A stretch of DNA of 64,000 nucleotides from positions 299,890 through 363,889 of the forward strand of contig NZ_GG749280.1 of NCBI RefSeq assembly GCF_000160555.1, given 5' to 3'. Positions 29,094-39,880 of the stretch are shown here, one piece after another (position 1 is the stretch's first letter; each line of letters opens with the position of its first letter). The notes under the pieces were generated by a model. It did not search any database, was not told the origin of the DNA, and saw nothing but the letters and a program-made list of their open reading frames with translations. The position numbers were made by a program, and so were the translations under genes. The stretch is from Centipeda noxia ATCC 43541 (GTDB lineage Bacteria; Bacillota; Negativicutes; Selenomonadales; Selenomonadaceae).

Positions 29094-29298
29094 AGTAGTT
29101 TTCCTCCTTCGTCCGGGGTCCCGCCCCAAACATTTCTCCACGGCAGTTCCCTCTGCCCCGCCGGGGCATAGCCATCTGCCATGTCATCGCATGGAGTACG
29201 TCGTCTGTCGTATGATTCCAAAAGATGAAAAGAAGTTTTATCATATTCCCCATCGGGAAATTTCAGTCGGACTTTTCGTCAAACCGTCATTTCCCTCG

Positions 29299-29326
29299 AA
29301 AAGGAGCGACGCGAGCGCCGCTCCTC
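29299..29326 (-). terminator. Terminator after tuf
   Basis: GGAGCG and CGCTCC form a GC-rich stem around a ten-base loop, followed on the minus strand by TTTTC, 30 bases after the tuf stop. It separates the str unit from the S10 cluster. A -10-like TATGAT lies further on, without a good -35, so a separate S10 promoter is likely but not proven. Confidence 0.6.
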
Positions 29327-29355
29327 CTCTTTGGGAATATCAATCAGCTATTTTA

Positions 29356-30543
29356 TTAGCCCTCAATCGCCGTAACACGACCCGCGCCGACCGTATGTCC
29401 GCCCTCGCGGATAGCGAAGCGGAGGCCCTGCTCGATCGCGATCGGGGTGATGAGCTCGACTTCCATCTCGACGTTATCACCGGGCATGACCATCTCGGTG
29501 CCCTCGGGGAGACGGACAACACCCGTCACGTCCGTCGTACGGAAGTAGAACTGAGGACGATAGTTCGTGAAGAACGGCGTATGACGGCCGCCCTCCTCTT
29601 TCGTCAGGACGTAAACCTGCGCCTTGAACTTCGTGTGCGGGTTGATAGAGCCCGGCTTTGCGAGAACCTGTCCGCGCTCGATGTCCTTGCGGTCCACGCC
29701 GCGCAGAAGTGCGCCGATGTTGTCGCCCGCAACCGCGCTGTCGAGCAACTTGCGGAACATCTCGATGCCCGTAACAACTGTGCTGCGCGCCTCATCCTGA
29801 AGGCCGACGATCTCAACCGTATCGTTCAGCTTCAGCTCGCCGCGCTCCACACGGCCCGTTGCGACCGTGCCGCGACCCGTGATGGTGAACACGTCCTCAA
29901 CCGGCATGAGGAACGGCTTCTCCGTGTCGCGAGTCGGTGTCGGGATGTACGAATCAACCGCATCCATGAGCTCGAGGATCTTCGCCTTCATCGCCTCGTC
30001 GCCCTCGAGCGCCTTGAGTGCAGAGCCTGCGATGACGGGGATGTCGTCGCCGGGGAACTCATACTGCGAGAGCAGCTCGCGTACTTCCATCTCAACGAGT
30101 TCGAGGAGCTCGGGGTCATCCACTTGGTCAACCTTGTTGAGGAAGACGACAAGCGCCGGAACGCCGACCTGACGAGCGAGCAGGATGTGCTCACGCGTCT
30201 GGGGCATCGGGCCGTCAGCTGCGGAGACAACGAGGATCGCGCCGTCCATCTGCGCAGCACCCGTAATCATGTTCTTGACATAGTCCGCATGGCCCGGGCA
30301 GTCAACGTGCGCATAGTGACGGTTGTCCGTCTCGTACTCCACGTGTGCCGTATTGATCGTGATGCCGCGCTCGCGCTCCTCCGGAGCCTTGTCGATGTCC
30401 GCATAGTCCTCGAACTTCGCATAGCCCTTCTCGGAGAGAACCTTCGTGATCGCAGCCGTCAGCGTCGTCTTGCCGTGGTCAACGTGGCCGATCGTGCCGA
30501 TGTTGACATGGGGCTTGCTGCGGTTAAATTTTTCCTTTGCCAT
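29356..30543 (-). CDS. tuf: Elongation factor Tu
   Basis: A 395-residue GTPase delivering aminoacyl-tRNA to the ribosome. The G motifs are [14 protein letters not shown] (G1), [13 protein letters not shown] (G2), [21 protein letters not shown] (G3) and NKVDQVDD (G4). Domains 2 and 3 are complete, ending [20 protein letters not shown]. It follows fusA by 15 bases; only one tuf copy is in the window. Confidence 0.99.
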   Translation of the reverse strand: MAKEKFNRSKPHVNIGTIGHVDHGKTTLTAAITKVLSEKGYAKFEDYADIDKAPEERERGITINTAHVEYETDNRHYAHVDCPGHADYVKNMITGAAQMDGAILVVSAADGPMPQTREHILLARQVGVPALVVFLNKVDQVDDPELLELVEMEVRELLSQYEFPGDDIPVIAGSALKALEGDEAMKAKILELMDAVDSYIPTPTRDTEKPFLMPVEDVFTITGRGTVATGRVERGELKLNDTVEIVGLQDEARSTVVTGIEMFRKLLDSAVAGDNIGALLRGVDRKDIERGQVLAKPGSINPHTKFKAQVYVLTKEEGGRHTPFFTNYRPQFYFRTTDVTGVVRLPEGTEMVMPGDNVEMEVELITPIAIEQGLRFAIREGGHTVGAGRVTAIEG

Positions 30544-30557
30544 TTAAAATTGCCTCC

Positions 30558-32636
30558 TTATTCGCCTTTGTTCTTGGCGACTACAGCGTCAGCTATATTC
30601 TTAGGAACTTCATCGTAGAAGGAAACCTCCATCGAGTAGTTCCCGCGGCCCTGAGTTTTGGAACGGAGATCCGTCGAATAGCCGAACATCTCCGAAAGCG
30701 GAACGTAGGCGTTGATGACCTGTACGCCGTTGCGCGGCTCCATGCCGTCAATGCGCCCGCGGCGCGAGTTCAGATCGCCGATCACGTCGCCCATGTACTC
30801 CTCCGGCACCGTGACCTCGACCTTGACGTACGGCTCGAGAAGGACCGGGTTTGCCTTCTCAGCGCCGGCCTTGAACGCCATCGAACCTGCCACCTTGAAT
30901 GCCGCCTCGGACGAGTCGACTTCATGGAACGAACCATCGTAGACGATGACCTTGATGTCGACCATTGGATAGCCGGCGACGACGCCGCCCTCCATGGCCT
31001 GACGAACACCGGCCTCGATCGGATTGATGAATTCCTTCGGAATCACGCCGCCGACGACCTTGTTCTCGAAGCTGAAGCCCTCGCCCGCCTCCTGCGGGAT
31101 GAGCTCGAGCCAGCAGTGTCCGTACTGTCCGTGACCGCCGGACTGACGGACGAACTTGCCCTCTGCCTTGACGGACTTGCGGATCGTCTCGCGGTATGCA
31201 ACCTGCGGCTCGCCGACCTTGCAGTCGACCTTGAACTCGCGGAGCATGCGGTCAACGATGATCTGCAGATGCAGCTCGCCCATGCCTGAGATGATGACCT
31301 GTCCCGTCTCCGCATCCGTATGAACGCGGAACGTCGGATCTTCCTCGGCAAGTTTCTGGAGCGCGATGCCCATCTTCTCCTGGTCATTCTTCGTCGCAGG
31401 CTCAACCGCAACGGAGATAACCGGATCCGGGAACTCCATCGACTCGAGGATGATCGGGTTGTTCTCATCGCAGAGCGTATCGCCCGTCGTCGTGTTCTTG
31501 AGTCCGACAGCCGCCGCAATGTCTCCGCTGTAAACCACGTCGATCTCCTTGCGGTTGTTCGCGTGCATCTGGAGGATGCGGCCGATGCGTTCCTTGTTGT
31601 CCTTCGTCGCGTTAAAAACGTAGGAGCCGGAATTCAGCGTGCCGGAGTAAACGCGGAAGAACGCGAGTTTTCCGACGAACGGGTCCGTCATGATTTTGAA
31701 CGCGAGTGCCGAGAACGGTGCCGTATCGGAAGCCGGACGGCTGTCTGCCTCTCCCGTATCCGGGTTGACGCCTGCAATCGGCGGGATATCCGTCGGTGCG
31801 GGCATGTAGTCGACAATGGCGTCGAGCAGGGGCTGAACCCCCTTGTTGCGGTACGAAGTACCGCAGGTCACCGGGGTCATCTCGCAGGCAATCGTCGCCT
31901 TGCGGATCGCGCGGCGGATTTCCTCCTCCGTGACCTCCTCACCGCCGAGGTATTTCTCCATCAGCTCGTCGTCCACCTCAGCGCACGCCTCGAGGAGTTT
32001 GTCGCGGTACTCTTCCGCCTGTTCCTTGTACTCAGCCGGGATCTCGACCTCATCGGTTACCTTGCCGAGGTCATCCTCATAGACGATCGCGTCCATCTTC
32101 ACGAGGTCGATGATGCCTTTGAATTCGTCCTCTGCACCGATCGGCAGCTGAATCGCTACCGGGTTCGCATTGAGACGCTCGCGCATCATATCCATAACAT
32201 TGAAGAAATCGGCGCCTGTGATGTCCATCTTGTTGACATACGCCATACGCGGGACATTGTAACGCTCTGCCTGACGCCAGACCGTCTCCGTCTGCGGCTC
32301 AACGCCACCGCGGGCGGTCAAAACTGCGACTGTGCCGTCCAGCACGCGCAGCGAGCGCTCTACCTCGACCGTAAAGTCAACGTGACCCGGCGTATCAATG
32401 ATATTGATGCGATGGTCTTTCCAGTGGCAGGTCGTCGCCGCCGACGTAATCGTAATGCCGCGTTCCTGTTCCTGAACCATCCAGTCCATGGTGGCAGCGC
32501 CCTCATGAACCTCGCCGATCTTGTGCGTTACGCCCGTGTAGAAGAGAATGCGCTCTGTGGTCGTCGTCTTCCCGGCATCAATGTGTGCCATGATGCCGAT
32601 ATTCCGCGTTTTTTCAAGGGAATATTCTCTTGCCAC
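30558..32636 (-). CDS. fusA: Elongation factor G
   Basis: A 692-residue translocation GTPase. G1 is [16 protein letters not shown]2 [13 protein letters not shown]3 [21 protein letters not shown] and G4 [10 protein letters not shown]; domains II-V follow at normal length, with the domain IV region [13 protein letters not shown]. Between rpsG and tuf. Confidence 0.99.
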   Translation of the reverse strand: MAREYSLEKTRNIGIMAHIDAGKTTTTERILFYTGVTHKIGEVHEGAATMDWMVQEQERGITITSAATTCHWKDHRINIIDTPGHVDFTVEVERSLRVLDGTVAVLTARGGVEPQTETVWRQAERYNVPRMAYVNKMDITGADFFNVMDMMRERLNANPVAIQLPIGAEDEFKGIIDLVKMDAIVYEDDLGKVTDEVEIPAEYKEQAEEYRDKLLEACAEVDDELMEKYLGGEEVTEEEIRRAIRKATIACEMTPVTCGTSYRNKGVQPLLDAIVDYMPAPTDIPPIAGVNPDTGEADSRPASDTAPFSALAFKIMTDPFVGKLAFFRVYSGTLNSGSYVFNATKDNKERIGRILQMHANNRKEIDVVYSGDIAAAVGLKNTTTGDTLCDENNPIILESMEFPDPVISVAVEPATKNDQEKMGIALQKLAEEDPTFRVHTDAETGQVIISGMGELHLQIIVDRMLREFKVDCKVGEPQVAYRETIRKSVKAEGKFVRQSGGHGQYGHCWLELIPQEAGEGFSFENKVVGGVIPKEFINPIEAGVRQAMEGGVVAGYPMVDIKVIVYDGSFHEVDSSEAAFKVAGSMAFKAGAEKANPVLLEPYVKVEVTVPEEYMGDVIGDLNSRRGRIDGMEPRNGVQVINAYVPLSEMFGYSTDLRSKTQGRGNYSMEVSFYDEVPKNIADAVVAKNKGE

Positions 32637-32673
32637 TGTTTCCTATCGCTCCTTACACTGCCGGCAGATATTA

Positions 32674-33171
<498 letters not shown>

Positions 33172-33549
33172 TTACTTCTTCTTCGCGCGTTTCGCACCGT
33201 ACTTCGAGCGCCCCTGTGCGCGATCCTGGACTCCTGCGGTATCGAGTGAACCGCGAATGATATGGTAGCGAACACCTGGCAGATCCTTCACACGACCGCC
33301 GCGAATGAGGACGACGCTGTGCTCCTGCAGATTGTGCCCGATTCCTGGGATATATGCGGTCACCTCGATGCTGTTCGTCAGGCGAACACGAGCAACCTTT
33401 CTAAGAGCAGAGTTCGGCTTCTTCGGCGTGGATGTATAGACACGCGTGCAGACGCCGCGCTTCTGCGGGCTGTTCTTCAGTGCTGGTGCTTTCGATTTCT
33501 CCTCAAGGCTCTTCCGGCTCTTGCGAATGAGCTGATTGATCGTTGGCAT
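33172..33549 (-). CDS. rpsL: Ribosomal protein S12
   Basis: A 125-residue decoding-centre protein. [32 protein letters not shown] and [30 protein letters not shown] are present; the lysine in PKKPNS is the one altered in streptomycin-resistant mutants and is wild type here. The start is the ATG at MPTINQ, with AAGGAGG upstream; the longer open frame before it is an overlap with rplGB. Confidence 0.98.
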   Translation of the reverse strand: MPTINQLIRKSRKSLEEKSKAPALKNSPQKRGVCTRVYTSTPKKPNSALRKVARVRLTNSIEVTAYIPGIGHNLQEHSVVLIRGGRVKDLPGVRYHIIRGSLDTAGVQDRAQGRSKYGAKRAKKK

Positions 33550-33613
33550 ACTGCACCTCCTTCCTTTGTCGTCGTTCACTTCTTTTTTGTATGAAAACGC
33601 AGCGCCTGCGTTT

Positions 33614-33859
33614 TTACCGTAGTGTAGCCACCGCCGCAGCGCTGACATCGAGGCGCGCCCGCTCACCGAGCTCTGCCTTCGTCGCCGTGCGCTCCGGCGC
33701 GATTCCCTTTTCTCTGCAGGCCGCAAGCAGCGGCCCAAGCACACGATCGTCGACATCCGCAGCGATGAACACCGTCTCCGCCTCGCCGCTGAGCACAGCC
33801 TTGCATACTTGATGAATTCCGGCAACCGAGCGTGCCGTGCGCAATTTCTCCAGAGACAT
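33614..33859 (-). CDS. L7Ae/L30e-family ribosomal protein (YbxF-like)
   Basis: An 81-residue K-turn RNA-binding protein of the L7Ae family. It resembles YbxF (RplGB) of Bacillus: [42 protein letters not shown], with the strand-helix pattern of the fold. TGGAGGTGCACG precedes the start. First gene of the str unit, directly behind a strong promoter; in many Firmicutes it follows rpoC, which is not adjacent here. Confidence 0.88.
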   Translation of the reverse strand: MSLEKLRTARSVAGIHQVCKAVLSGEAETVFIAADVDDRVLGPLLAACREKGIAPERTATKAELGERARLDVSAAAVATLR

Positions 33860-33887
33860 CGTGCACCTCCAAAAAGGGGACTGTCAC

Positions 33888-33916
33888 ATAATATCATCCG
33901 TCAAAAAGCTTGTCAA
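33888..33916 (-). promoter_or_regulatory. Promoter of the str operon
   Basis: TTGACA, 17 bases, TATTAT on the minus strand, about 30 bases before the L7Ae gene. Near-consensus, and no gene lies on this strand between it and the next upstream stop, so it probably drives the whole rpsL-rpsG-fusA-tuf unit. Confidence 0.88.
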
Positions 33917-34029
33917 CGCATATTTTACAAAGTTTTATATTTACACCTTTTCTAGCGTGTCTTTCTTTCCAAAATCTCATAACGGGGTTTATTCTTTAGG
34001 AAAAATATGGATATTTCGCTCGCATTCTC

Positions 34030-36051
34030 TCAAGACTTCTTCACCATAAGCAGCTCCGGATGGCGTGCATAATACGCCGTCAGCTCGCAGCAGGCATCGC
34101 GTTCAGCGGTAAATCTCTCCGTATCAAACTGCAGCGGCGGTTCCCCCGCGGCATCATCGGTCAGCGCCTGTGCCGTACGATCCTGATAGCGCCCGATCTC
34201 CTCCCGTGTGAGCCATGCATAGGGTGTCACGACGTGGTCGATCGGCTCGGTCAGCGGCTTTTCGACTGCATAGTAAGAGAAGCCCTTCGGTGCGATCAGT
34301 TCAAAGATCGTCGGCAGGATATTCATATGTCCGCCGATGCTGGTCTGCGCAAAACGATCTTTTGAGAGTTCCGGATGGTGCATTGAAAATGACGTCAGCA
34401 GCCGCTCACGCAGGAGCAGCTCGGAGCGATCCGTCATTCCGGGAATGAGGGGGTATTCACCTCCGACATGGTCGCCTGTCACAACGAACAGGCTGTCGGG
34501 GAAAGACTCCCGCATCTCTGCGATGAAGCGGCAGAGTGCCTGGTCCGCATACCATGCGCAGCCGAGTCCGCGATACTTCAGCGAGCCTTTTTGCAGGGCA
34601 TGTGCCGCATCGCCCATCAATCGCTCCGCATCGAATCCGTACTCCTCCAACGGGAGCAGATAGGGGCCGTGATTCGACGTTGTATAGAGGAAGTGAAAGG
34701 ACCGTTCTTCCTCCTCCGCACGAATGCGCCGCGCCGCTTCCGCGAGGAAAATATGATCGTATACGCCGAGCCATGTACGCGGTGCATCCGCAGGACAAAT
34801 ATCCGGCCCGCCATACGCTTTGTCAAATCCAACCGCAGGAATAAAATGTGCGAGGCTCCCCCAGTTCAGTCCGCCGCCGTACCAAAAGGCAGTATGATAG
34901 CCGAGGGATTTCAATTGAAGCGGAAGCGAGGTCGGCAGTGTTCCGTTCCAAAACTGCACATTCTCGTTCAGCTCCAAATCCGCATCGTAGATGCCCAAAA
35001 GAAGGCTGACGAGAGCCGGCTGCGAAATCATGCCGCTTGAGAGGAAGTGATCGACGCATACGGTATGCGGGTGGGCACGAAAGCGTACACCCGCCTCCAT
35101 GAGGTTCAGCCCCGCATAGGGCGCATCAAAATGGACCTGCCCATAACTCTCCCCCAAGAGGAAGAAAATATGGCGCGGCGGCGTAATGCCCCCGCCTTGT
35201 GCAGTTCGTTTGAACGCCTCCAGAGGTGCACACCCGACAGAATGCTCCGGCGGAAGAAGCGTGCGAAGAATCGCACGCGATTCTTCGTCAGAATGCTGCA
35301 GCATCTCATTGACCGGACGTTTCCATACCATCTTGAGCGCAATCAAATCGTCAATCGTCGCCTTGCCCAGGAAAGCGTCTTCCTTGACAATGAGCGGCAC
35401 CTCGTCCCATTCAGGCTTCAGCCGATGGCGCAGCGTACCGCCGTAGCGCAGCCAGTAAAAGAGGAGCACCGCACCGATGAACACGAGTGTATTAACGGCA
35501 TACTGCCCCGCCCCGTCCGTAACGATCGGATAGGCAAGAGGCGGCAGCGAGAGCAGCGCATTTCCCGCCGCATAGCAGAGTGCAAGATAGGGCAAATAGC
35601 CCAGCAGCAGCCACGCTCCATGATTCTGATGAAAGAAAATATCCGCAAAGTTCCGCTTGTCCGCATTTCGCCCCAGCCAAATCGTCTGGTTGAAGGTATC
35701 GTGAAAATATGCATAGAAAACCATCTTGGCAATGAACGCCGTGTAAAGAGCCGCCGCATAGATCAACAAGAGCGCCATGCGCACCGTATCGCCTGCAGCA
35801 AAATACGCCGGAGAAAAGGTGCCCGGCACAGACACGGCGAGCAGAGGTACGAGATATGCATATGCATTGATATCCATGCCCCACCAGAAAGCATATCGAA
35901 AACATGCCAGCCACTTTCGCCATTCCCCGCGGGGCGACTTCTTCGGTCGATACGCCAAAATGAAGATGAGGCGAAATACGGCGCAGATAACCGGCGGCAA
36001 AAGCACCAGCTTCAGATCCTGCTGCATGCCCAAAAAGAAATTGCTAAACAT
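34030..36051 (-). CDS. LtaS/MdoB-like membrane sulfatase-fold phosphotransferase
   Basis: A 673-residue protein with about five N-terminal transmembrane helices (within 1-210) and an extracytoplasmic alkaline-phosphatase/sulfatase domain (about 280-620). FFLLGESYGQVHFDAPYAGLNLME supplies the metal-binding glutamate region, and VVTGDHVGGEY supplies the Asp-His pair; TTSNHGPYLLP is also typical. The usual Thr nucleophile motif is replaced by SSGMISQPALVSLLLG, so a serine is the probable nucleophile. Relatives move phosphoglycerol (lipoteichoic acid, periplasmic glucans) or phosphoethanolamine. The acceptor in this LPS-bearing cell is unknown. It stands alone after ftsW. Confidence 0.8.
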   Translation of the reverse strand: MFSNFFLGMQQDLKLVLLPPVICAVFRLIFILAYRPKKSPRGEWRKWLACFRYAFWWGMDINAYAYLVPLLAVSVPGTFSPAYFAAGDTVRMALLLIYAAALYTAFIAKMVFYAYFHDTFNQTIWLGRNADKRNFADIFFHQNHGAWLLLGYLPYLALCYAAGNALLSLPPLAYPIVTDGAGQYAVNTLVFIGAVLLFYWLRYGGTLRHRLKPEWDEVPLIVKEDAFLGKATIDDLIALKMVWKRPVNEMLQHSDEESRAILRTLLPPEHSVGCAPLEAFKRTAQGGGITPPRHIFFLLGESYGQVHFDAPYAGLNLMEAGVRFRAHPHTVCVDHFLSSGMISQPALVSLLLGIYDADLELNENVQFWNGTLPTSLPLQLKSLGYHTAFWYGGGLNWGSLAHFIPAVGFDKAYGGPDICPADAPRTWLGVYDHIFLAEAARRIRAEEEERSFHFLYTTSNHGPYLLPLEEYGFDAERLMGDAAHALQKGSLKYRGLGCAWYADQALCRFIAEMRESFPDSLFVVTGDHVGGEYPLIPGMTDRSELLLRERLLTSFSMHHPELSKDRFAQTSIGGHMNILPTIFELIAPKGFSYYAVEKPLTEPIDHVVTPYAWLTREEIGRYQDRTAQALTDDAAGEPPLQFDTERFTAERDACCELTAYYARHPELLMVKKS

Positions 36052-36088
36052 CTGATATTCCTATGATAATTTCCTTATAAACAACGAT

Positions 36089-36117
36089 GGGACCGACGTA
36101 TTCGTACGCCAGGTCCC
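36089..36117 (-). terminator. Hairpin after ftsW
   Basis: GGGACC and GGTCCC flank GCGTACGAATACG, giving an interrupted stem just after the ftsW stop. The following sequence (ATCGTTGTTTATAAGG) is only moderately T-rich, so termination may be partial. Confidence 0.5.
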
Positions 36118-36121
36118 TTAG

Positions 36122-37315
36122 CTATCGTACCACATGCATGCGCCTGCGCCGCATCTCCGGCGCCTCCGGCTCCGGCGGCCGCTTCTTTTTCGCAGTATCC
36201 TCCGCGCGGCTGCGGTCAGCAATACCGAGGAGCATGCCCATGCCCGCCATCGTCACAATCAGAGACGAGCCTCCGTAGCTGATGAACGGCAGAGGCACGC
36301 CGACCACAGGGAGCAGCCCCGCAACCATCGCCAGATTTGCAAGCGCCTGCCCGAGCACGAGAAAGATAATGCCAAGCGAGAGCACCTGCCCGAACGTATC
36401 TTTTGCGCGCGCCGCGACACGCATGCATATAATGAGCAGCACGGCGAGCAAAAAGAAGATCAGCAGTACGCCGAAGAATCCGTGCTCTTGGCTGAAAATC
36501 GCAAATGCAAAATCTGTATGCGCCTCCGGCAGATACTCATACTTGCTCACGCCGTCGCCGAACCCCATGCCGAAGATGCCGCCCGAGCCGATCGTCGAGA
36601 GGGACTGCACCATCTGATAGCCCGCATCGCGGGCATCCGACCATGGATCGAACCACACCTCGATGCGCTTCATCCGGTAGGGCTGCAGCATCCCGATCGC
36701 GAACGCAGCCAAGAGCCCCATCGGCACAATTCCCAGCCAGTAACGCGGCGGAATGAGCAGCACCAACGCCATCAGCAGAGGTACGCCGAACACGATGCAC
36801 GCCGTTCCGAAATCCGGCTCACGGTAGACAAGAAACGCCATTAGGAGAATCGCGCCGAACGGAACGACCACGCGCGGCCAGTCCCGATCCATGCGGAACC
36901 GTTCCTTCCCGAGCACGGACGAGATCGAGAACGCCTCCAGCAGCACCGCCATCAGCTTGGCGAACTCCGCCGGCTGAAAACTCAATGGGCCGACGGCGAG
37001 CCAGCGCTGTGCTCCGTTGATCGTCGTCCCGACAAAGAGCACCGCAACGAGCAGAAAGAGCGTCACCGCCAGTCCCACAAGCATCAGCCCGCGCAGACGC
37101 TGATAGTTCATCCGCCGGCAGATCCAGCATGCGGCGATGCCGAGCACCAGCCACTGCAGATGACGCTGCAGAAAGTAGTAAGGATTCTCGAAGTCCATTG
37201 CCGCAAGCACATAGCTCGAACTGAACACATTGATTGTCCCCGTTACGAGCAGGATCGCCATGATGATGACAATCGGCTCCGTATCGCTCTTAAAGAGCGT
37301 ATAGCGCGTACGCAT
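36122..37315 (-). CDS. ftsW: FtsW/RodA-family peptidoglycan glycosyltransferase
   Basis: A 397-residue SEDS protein with about ten membrane helices. The family landmarks are present: NGAQRWLAVGPLSFQPAEFAKL, the large extracytoplasmic loop with WSDARDAGYQMVQSLSTIGSGGIFGMGFGDGVSKYEYLPEAHTDFAFAIFSQEHGFFG, and PLPFISYGGSSLIVTMAGMG near the end. The acidic residue of the PEAHTDFAF segment is the likely catalytic centre. The SYGGSS ending favours FtsW (division) over RodA. The C-terminal tail is basic (MRRRRMHVVR). Its start overlaps the trmB stop; no mur or fts cluster surrounds it. Confidence 0.9.
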   Translation of the reverse strand: MRTRYTLFKSDTEPIVIIMAILLVTGTINVFSSSYVLAAMDFENPYYFLQRHLQWLVLGIAACWICRRMNYQRLRGLMLVGLAVTLFLLVAVLFVGTTINGAQRWLAVGPLSFQPAEFAKLMAVLLEAFSISSVLGKERFRMDRDWPRVVVPFGAILLMAFLVYREPDFGTACIVFGVPLLMALVLLIPPRYWLGIVPMGLLAAFAIGMLQPYRMKRIEVWFDPWSDARDAGYQMVQSLSTIGSGGIFGMGFGDGVSKYEYLPEAHTDFAFAIFSQEHGFFGVLLIFFLLAVLLIICMRVAARAKDTFGQVLSLGIIFLVLGQALANLAMVAGLLPVVGVPLPFISYGGSSLIVTMAGMGMLLGIADRSRAEDTAKKKRPPEPEAPEMRRRRMHVVR

Positions 37316-37974
37316 TACGCATCTCCCCCCGGATAGCGTGCTATGAGGCGCCCGATCTTCGCGCCGCGCGCGCTGAATTTCCGCTCATACTCCGTCATAA
37401 TATTATCCGGTTCGCCAAGTGCGTGCAGATCGTGTGTCACACGGGAGAGCTGCCACCCCTCGCGCGTCATCGTCTCGAGAGAGTAGGCAAACAGCCCCGC
37501 ATTGTCCGTCTTGAAATGAATCTCTCCGCCCGGCTTCAGCACTGCCTGATAGCGTATGAGAAAGGTTTCGCTCGTCAGCCGCCGCTTTGCGTGGCGCTTC
37601 TTTGGCCACGGATCGGAGAAATTGAGATAAATGCGGTCAACCTCCCCGGGCGCAAAGAGTTCCGTGAGTCGTGCCGCGTCGAAGACGAGCAGGCGCACAT
37701 GCGGGAGCGCCTGCTCCGCCGCCTTGCGCGCGGCAAAGTAGAGCACACCCTGCTGTGCCTCCAGCCCGACATAGTTCACGTTGGGATGCCGCGCGGCAAG
37801 CTCCGTCAGAAAGGTTCCTTTGCCGACGCCGATCTCCACATGAAGCGGCGCCGTTCGTCCGAACACCTCTGCCCACCTGCCCGCGAACTGCGTCCAGTCC
37901 CCCCCGAGCGGCGTTACAAAATCCGCGTAGTCTAAAATCGCCGCATCAATCCACGGCTTTCGCCTGAGTCTCAT
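37315..37974 (-). CDS. trmB: tRNA (guanine-N7)-methyltransferase
   Basis: A 219-residue SAM-dependent enzyme forming m7G46 in tRNA. The SAM motif is HVEIGVGKGTFLTELAARHPNVNYVGLE, and the catalytic region is IYLNFSDPWPKKRHAKRRLTSETFL, with FKTDNAGLFAYS and TEYERKFSARGAKIGRL later. It follows tpsB by about 45 bases without a clear terminator, so it may be read from the tpsB promoter, and its stop overlaps the ftsW start. Confidence 0.96.
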   Translation of the reverse strand: MRLRRKPWIDAAILDYADFVTPLGGDWTQFAGRWAEVFGRTAPLHVEIGVGKGTFLTELAARHPNVNYVGLEAQQGVLYFAARKAAEQALPHVRLLVFDAARLTELFAPGEVDRIYLNFSDPWPKKRHAKRRLTSETFLIRYQAVLKPGGEIHFKTDNAGLFAYSLETMTREGWQLSRVTHDLHALGEPDNIMTEYERKFSARGAKIGRLIARYPGGDA

Positions 37975-38019
37975 ACGTTCTTTCCGTTCATCTCCGCCTG
38001 ATTCCCCCAGAGAAACGTA

Positions 38020-39681
38020 TTACCAAATCTTGCCCATCAGGAACCACAGCCGTCCGCGTGCGCTGTTCTTCGCCGCCACCGAGGAATCGAGGCCGATGCG
38101 CCGCGCATAGTCGAGCCGTGCGAACCAATCGCCCGGATTGCTGTACGCCGCAGCAACCCCCCAGCCGCGCAGCGTGACGCTGTTGTCATCTGCGATCCGG
38201 CTCCTGCTCAGCCGCGCCGTGCCGACATCATAGAACATACTCAGCGTCAGTCCGCGTACAGGCGCATGCCAACGGAGCTCCGCCGTCCCCAGCAGGCCTT
38301 CGTCGCCCGCGCCCTCTCCCTGTGCGTAGGCGCGAACGCCGTTCGGGCCGCCGAGATAGAACTCCTCCGAGCTGTCAAGATTACGGCTCGCCTTCTGTCC
38401 CGATACCTTGACAAGGAAATCGGTGGTGCTTCCGAGCTGCTGTACAGCTGTCAGATCTGCCTCGAACTTCGCATACGTCCCCTCATCCGTCTGACTCAGC
38501 GCCCCCAGGATACTGCTGTACTCGGAATCATAGTTCAGTCTGCCGACGGTCAGATTCGCGTTGTAGTCCAGCGTGGCCCGATACATGCGCTGCGTTCCCG
38601 CGACGCCGAGATAGAGGCTGTGCGTATGTTTCTTTCCCTCCAGGCCAAACGCAGTAATATCGTCGTTCAAATCGCGGTAATTGTAGCCGTAGCGCATCGT
38701 CAGGCTGCGGTTCGTACGATGATAGAGCGGTGTCTGCCCGAACAGGCTGAACGTCAGTGACTTGCCCTCTGCACCGATCGCAGAGAGCGCGCCGCCGACC
38801 TCATAGTTCATACGTGCGACGCCGACGCCGAGCGTCGTGCCGCCGCGGCCGACAACAGTCTCGTAATTCGCATAGAAATTGCGCAGGCTGCCGTTGGAGA
38901 TCAGCGCCCCCGCGCTCACCTTATCCCCCGTTCCTGACGGATTGTAGAGGGTCTCCTGCAGACCGTAGCGATAGCGCCCCGTATTCGGACTGCCGTAGTT
39001 CTCCACATAGAACACCGTGTTGGATTCCTTCGAGTCCTCAATGCGCACCGTCAGCTTGCTCGTTCCGAACTCCGCACCGGGGCTCAGCACGCCGACCGCG
39101 CGCGCGCCCGTCGCGTCCGACACCGAGTAGAGTGCCGTCTCCAGCTTTGACGTCGTGATGATGTCGCCCTCTTTTAGGCCTGCAATAATACGCTTTGCCA
39201 CAGGTGTCTTCAGTCGGCTGTTATTCTCGATCGCGATTTCCCCGTAATGCCCCGGCAGAATGCGCAGCACAACAACACCGTCCGCGCTCTCCTGCGGCGG
39301 CAGATAGGCAGCGGCCGCAGGATAGCCGTGCGTACGGCAATAGGTCGTCAGTGCATCCACCGTGCGCCGCAGATCACCAATCGTCTTTCCGTCGCCCATC
39401 CCCGCCTCGAGAATCGCGGAGAGTGCTTCCTTATCGAGGGTCAAATCAGGCGCCTCGAGAATAAAATTGGTCACAGAGAACTGCGCATCGTATCCGTCCT
39501 GCTGATACGACGGCGTTCGATCCTCGATGCCAATCTCCGACGCCGGCGTCTGCCCGGCAATATCCGCGCCGGGACGTGCGAGCGACGGCGCAGCAAAGGC
39601 AGCAGCTCCCGTACACGCAAGGGCTGCACACACAGCCGCCGCCAGCCCCCTGCGCGCAGCAATATGCCTCATATAATACAT
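38020..39681 (-). CDS. TpsB outer-membrane transporter (ShlB/FhaC family)
   Basis: About 553 residues. A signal peptide (basic MYYMRHIAARRG, then a hydrophobic Ala-rich core ending AFAAPS) is followed by two POTRA domains (about 70-240; the first includes FILEAPDLTLDKEALSAIL, the second GHYGEIAIENNSRLKTPVA) and a 16-strand-type barrel ending in FLMGKIW with a terminal aromatic. VRAYAQGEG in the last third is the VRGY-like loop-6 motif needed for secretion. It should export the TpsA protein 1.2 kb upstream. Start uncertain: an ATG ten codons after a possible GTG is used. A GGGCGC/GCGCCC hairpin lies in its leader. Confidence 0.9.
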   Translation of the reverse strand: MYYMRHIAARRGLAAAVCAALACTGAAAFAAPSLARPGADIAGQTPASEIGIEDRTPSYQQDGYDAQFSVTNFILEAPDLTLDKEALSAILEAGMGDGKTIGDLRRTVDALTTYCRTHGYPAAAAYLPPQESADGVVVLRILPGHYGEIAIENNSRLKTPVAKRIIAGLKEGDIITTSKLETALYSVSDATGARAVGVLSPGAEFGTSKLTVRIEDSKESNTVFYVENYGSPNTGRYRYGLQETLYNPSGTGDKVSAGALISNGSLRNFYANYETVVGRGGTTLGVGVARMNYEVGGALSAIGAEGKSLTFSLFGQTPLYHRTNRSLTMRYGYNYRDLNDDITAFGLEGKKHTHSLYLGVAGTQRMYRATLDYNANLTVGRLNYDSEYSSILGALSQTDEGTYAKFEADLTAVQQLGSTTDFLVKVSGQKASRNLDSSEEFYLGGPNGVRAYAQGEGAGDEGLLGTAELRWHAPVRGLTLSMFYDVGTARLSRSRIADDNSVTLRGWGVAAAYSNPGDWFARLDYARRIGLDSSVAAKNSARGRLWFLMGKIW

Positions 39682-39778
39682 TTCTTTACGCACGATCGAA
39701 CCAACTCCCACTAATCCGTTTAGGGCGCCCCTGCTGAGCAGCGCCCGTTCTCTCCATCACGCATAAGAACCCAGTTGT

Positions 39779-39807
39779 ATTCTAACATCTTCATCGGAAC
39801 ATTTCAA
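39779..39807 (-). promoter_or_regulatory. tpsB promoter
   Basis: TTGAAA, 17 bases, TAGAAT on the minus strand, about 100 bases before the tpsB start. Confidence 0.65.
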
Positions 39808-39824
39808 CTTCCACGCGCGCAGAG

Positions 39825-39853
39825 TTGCGGCCGCACGATTTTTCCTGTAAACT
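39825..39853 (+). promoter_or_regulatory. Promoter of the phosphatase gene pair
   Basis: TTGCGG, 17 bases, TAAACT on the plus strand, 27 bases before the phosphatase start, with AGGGAGG as ribosome binding site. Diverges from the tpsB promoter. Confidence 0.55.
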
Positions 39854-39880
39854 TGGAGCAAATAGGGAGGATCTTAATCC

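Noticed and set aside
29093-29298. Possible S10 promoter with TATGAT
   Set aside because: No acceptable -35 at 16-18 bases; left as a remark, not a feature.
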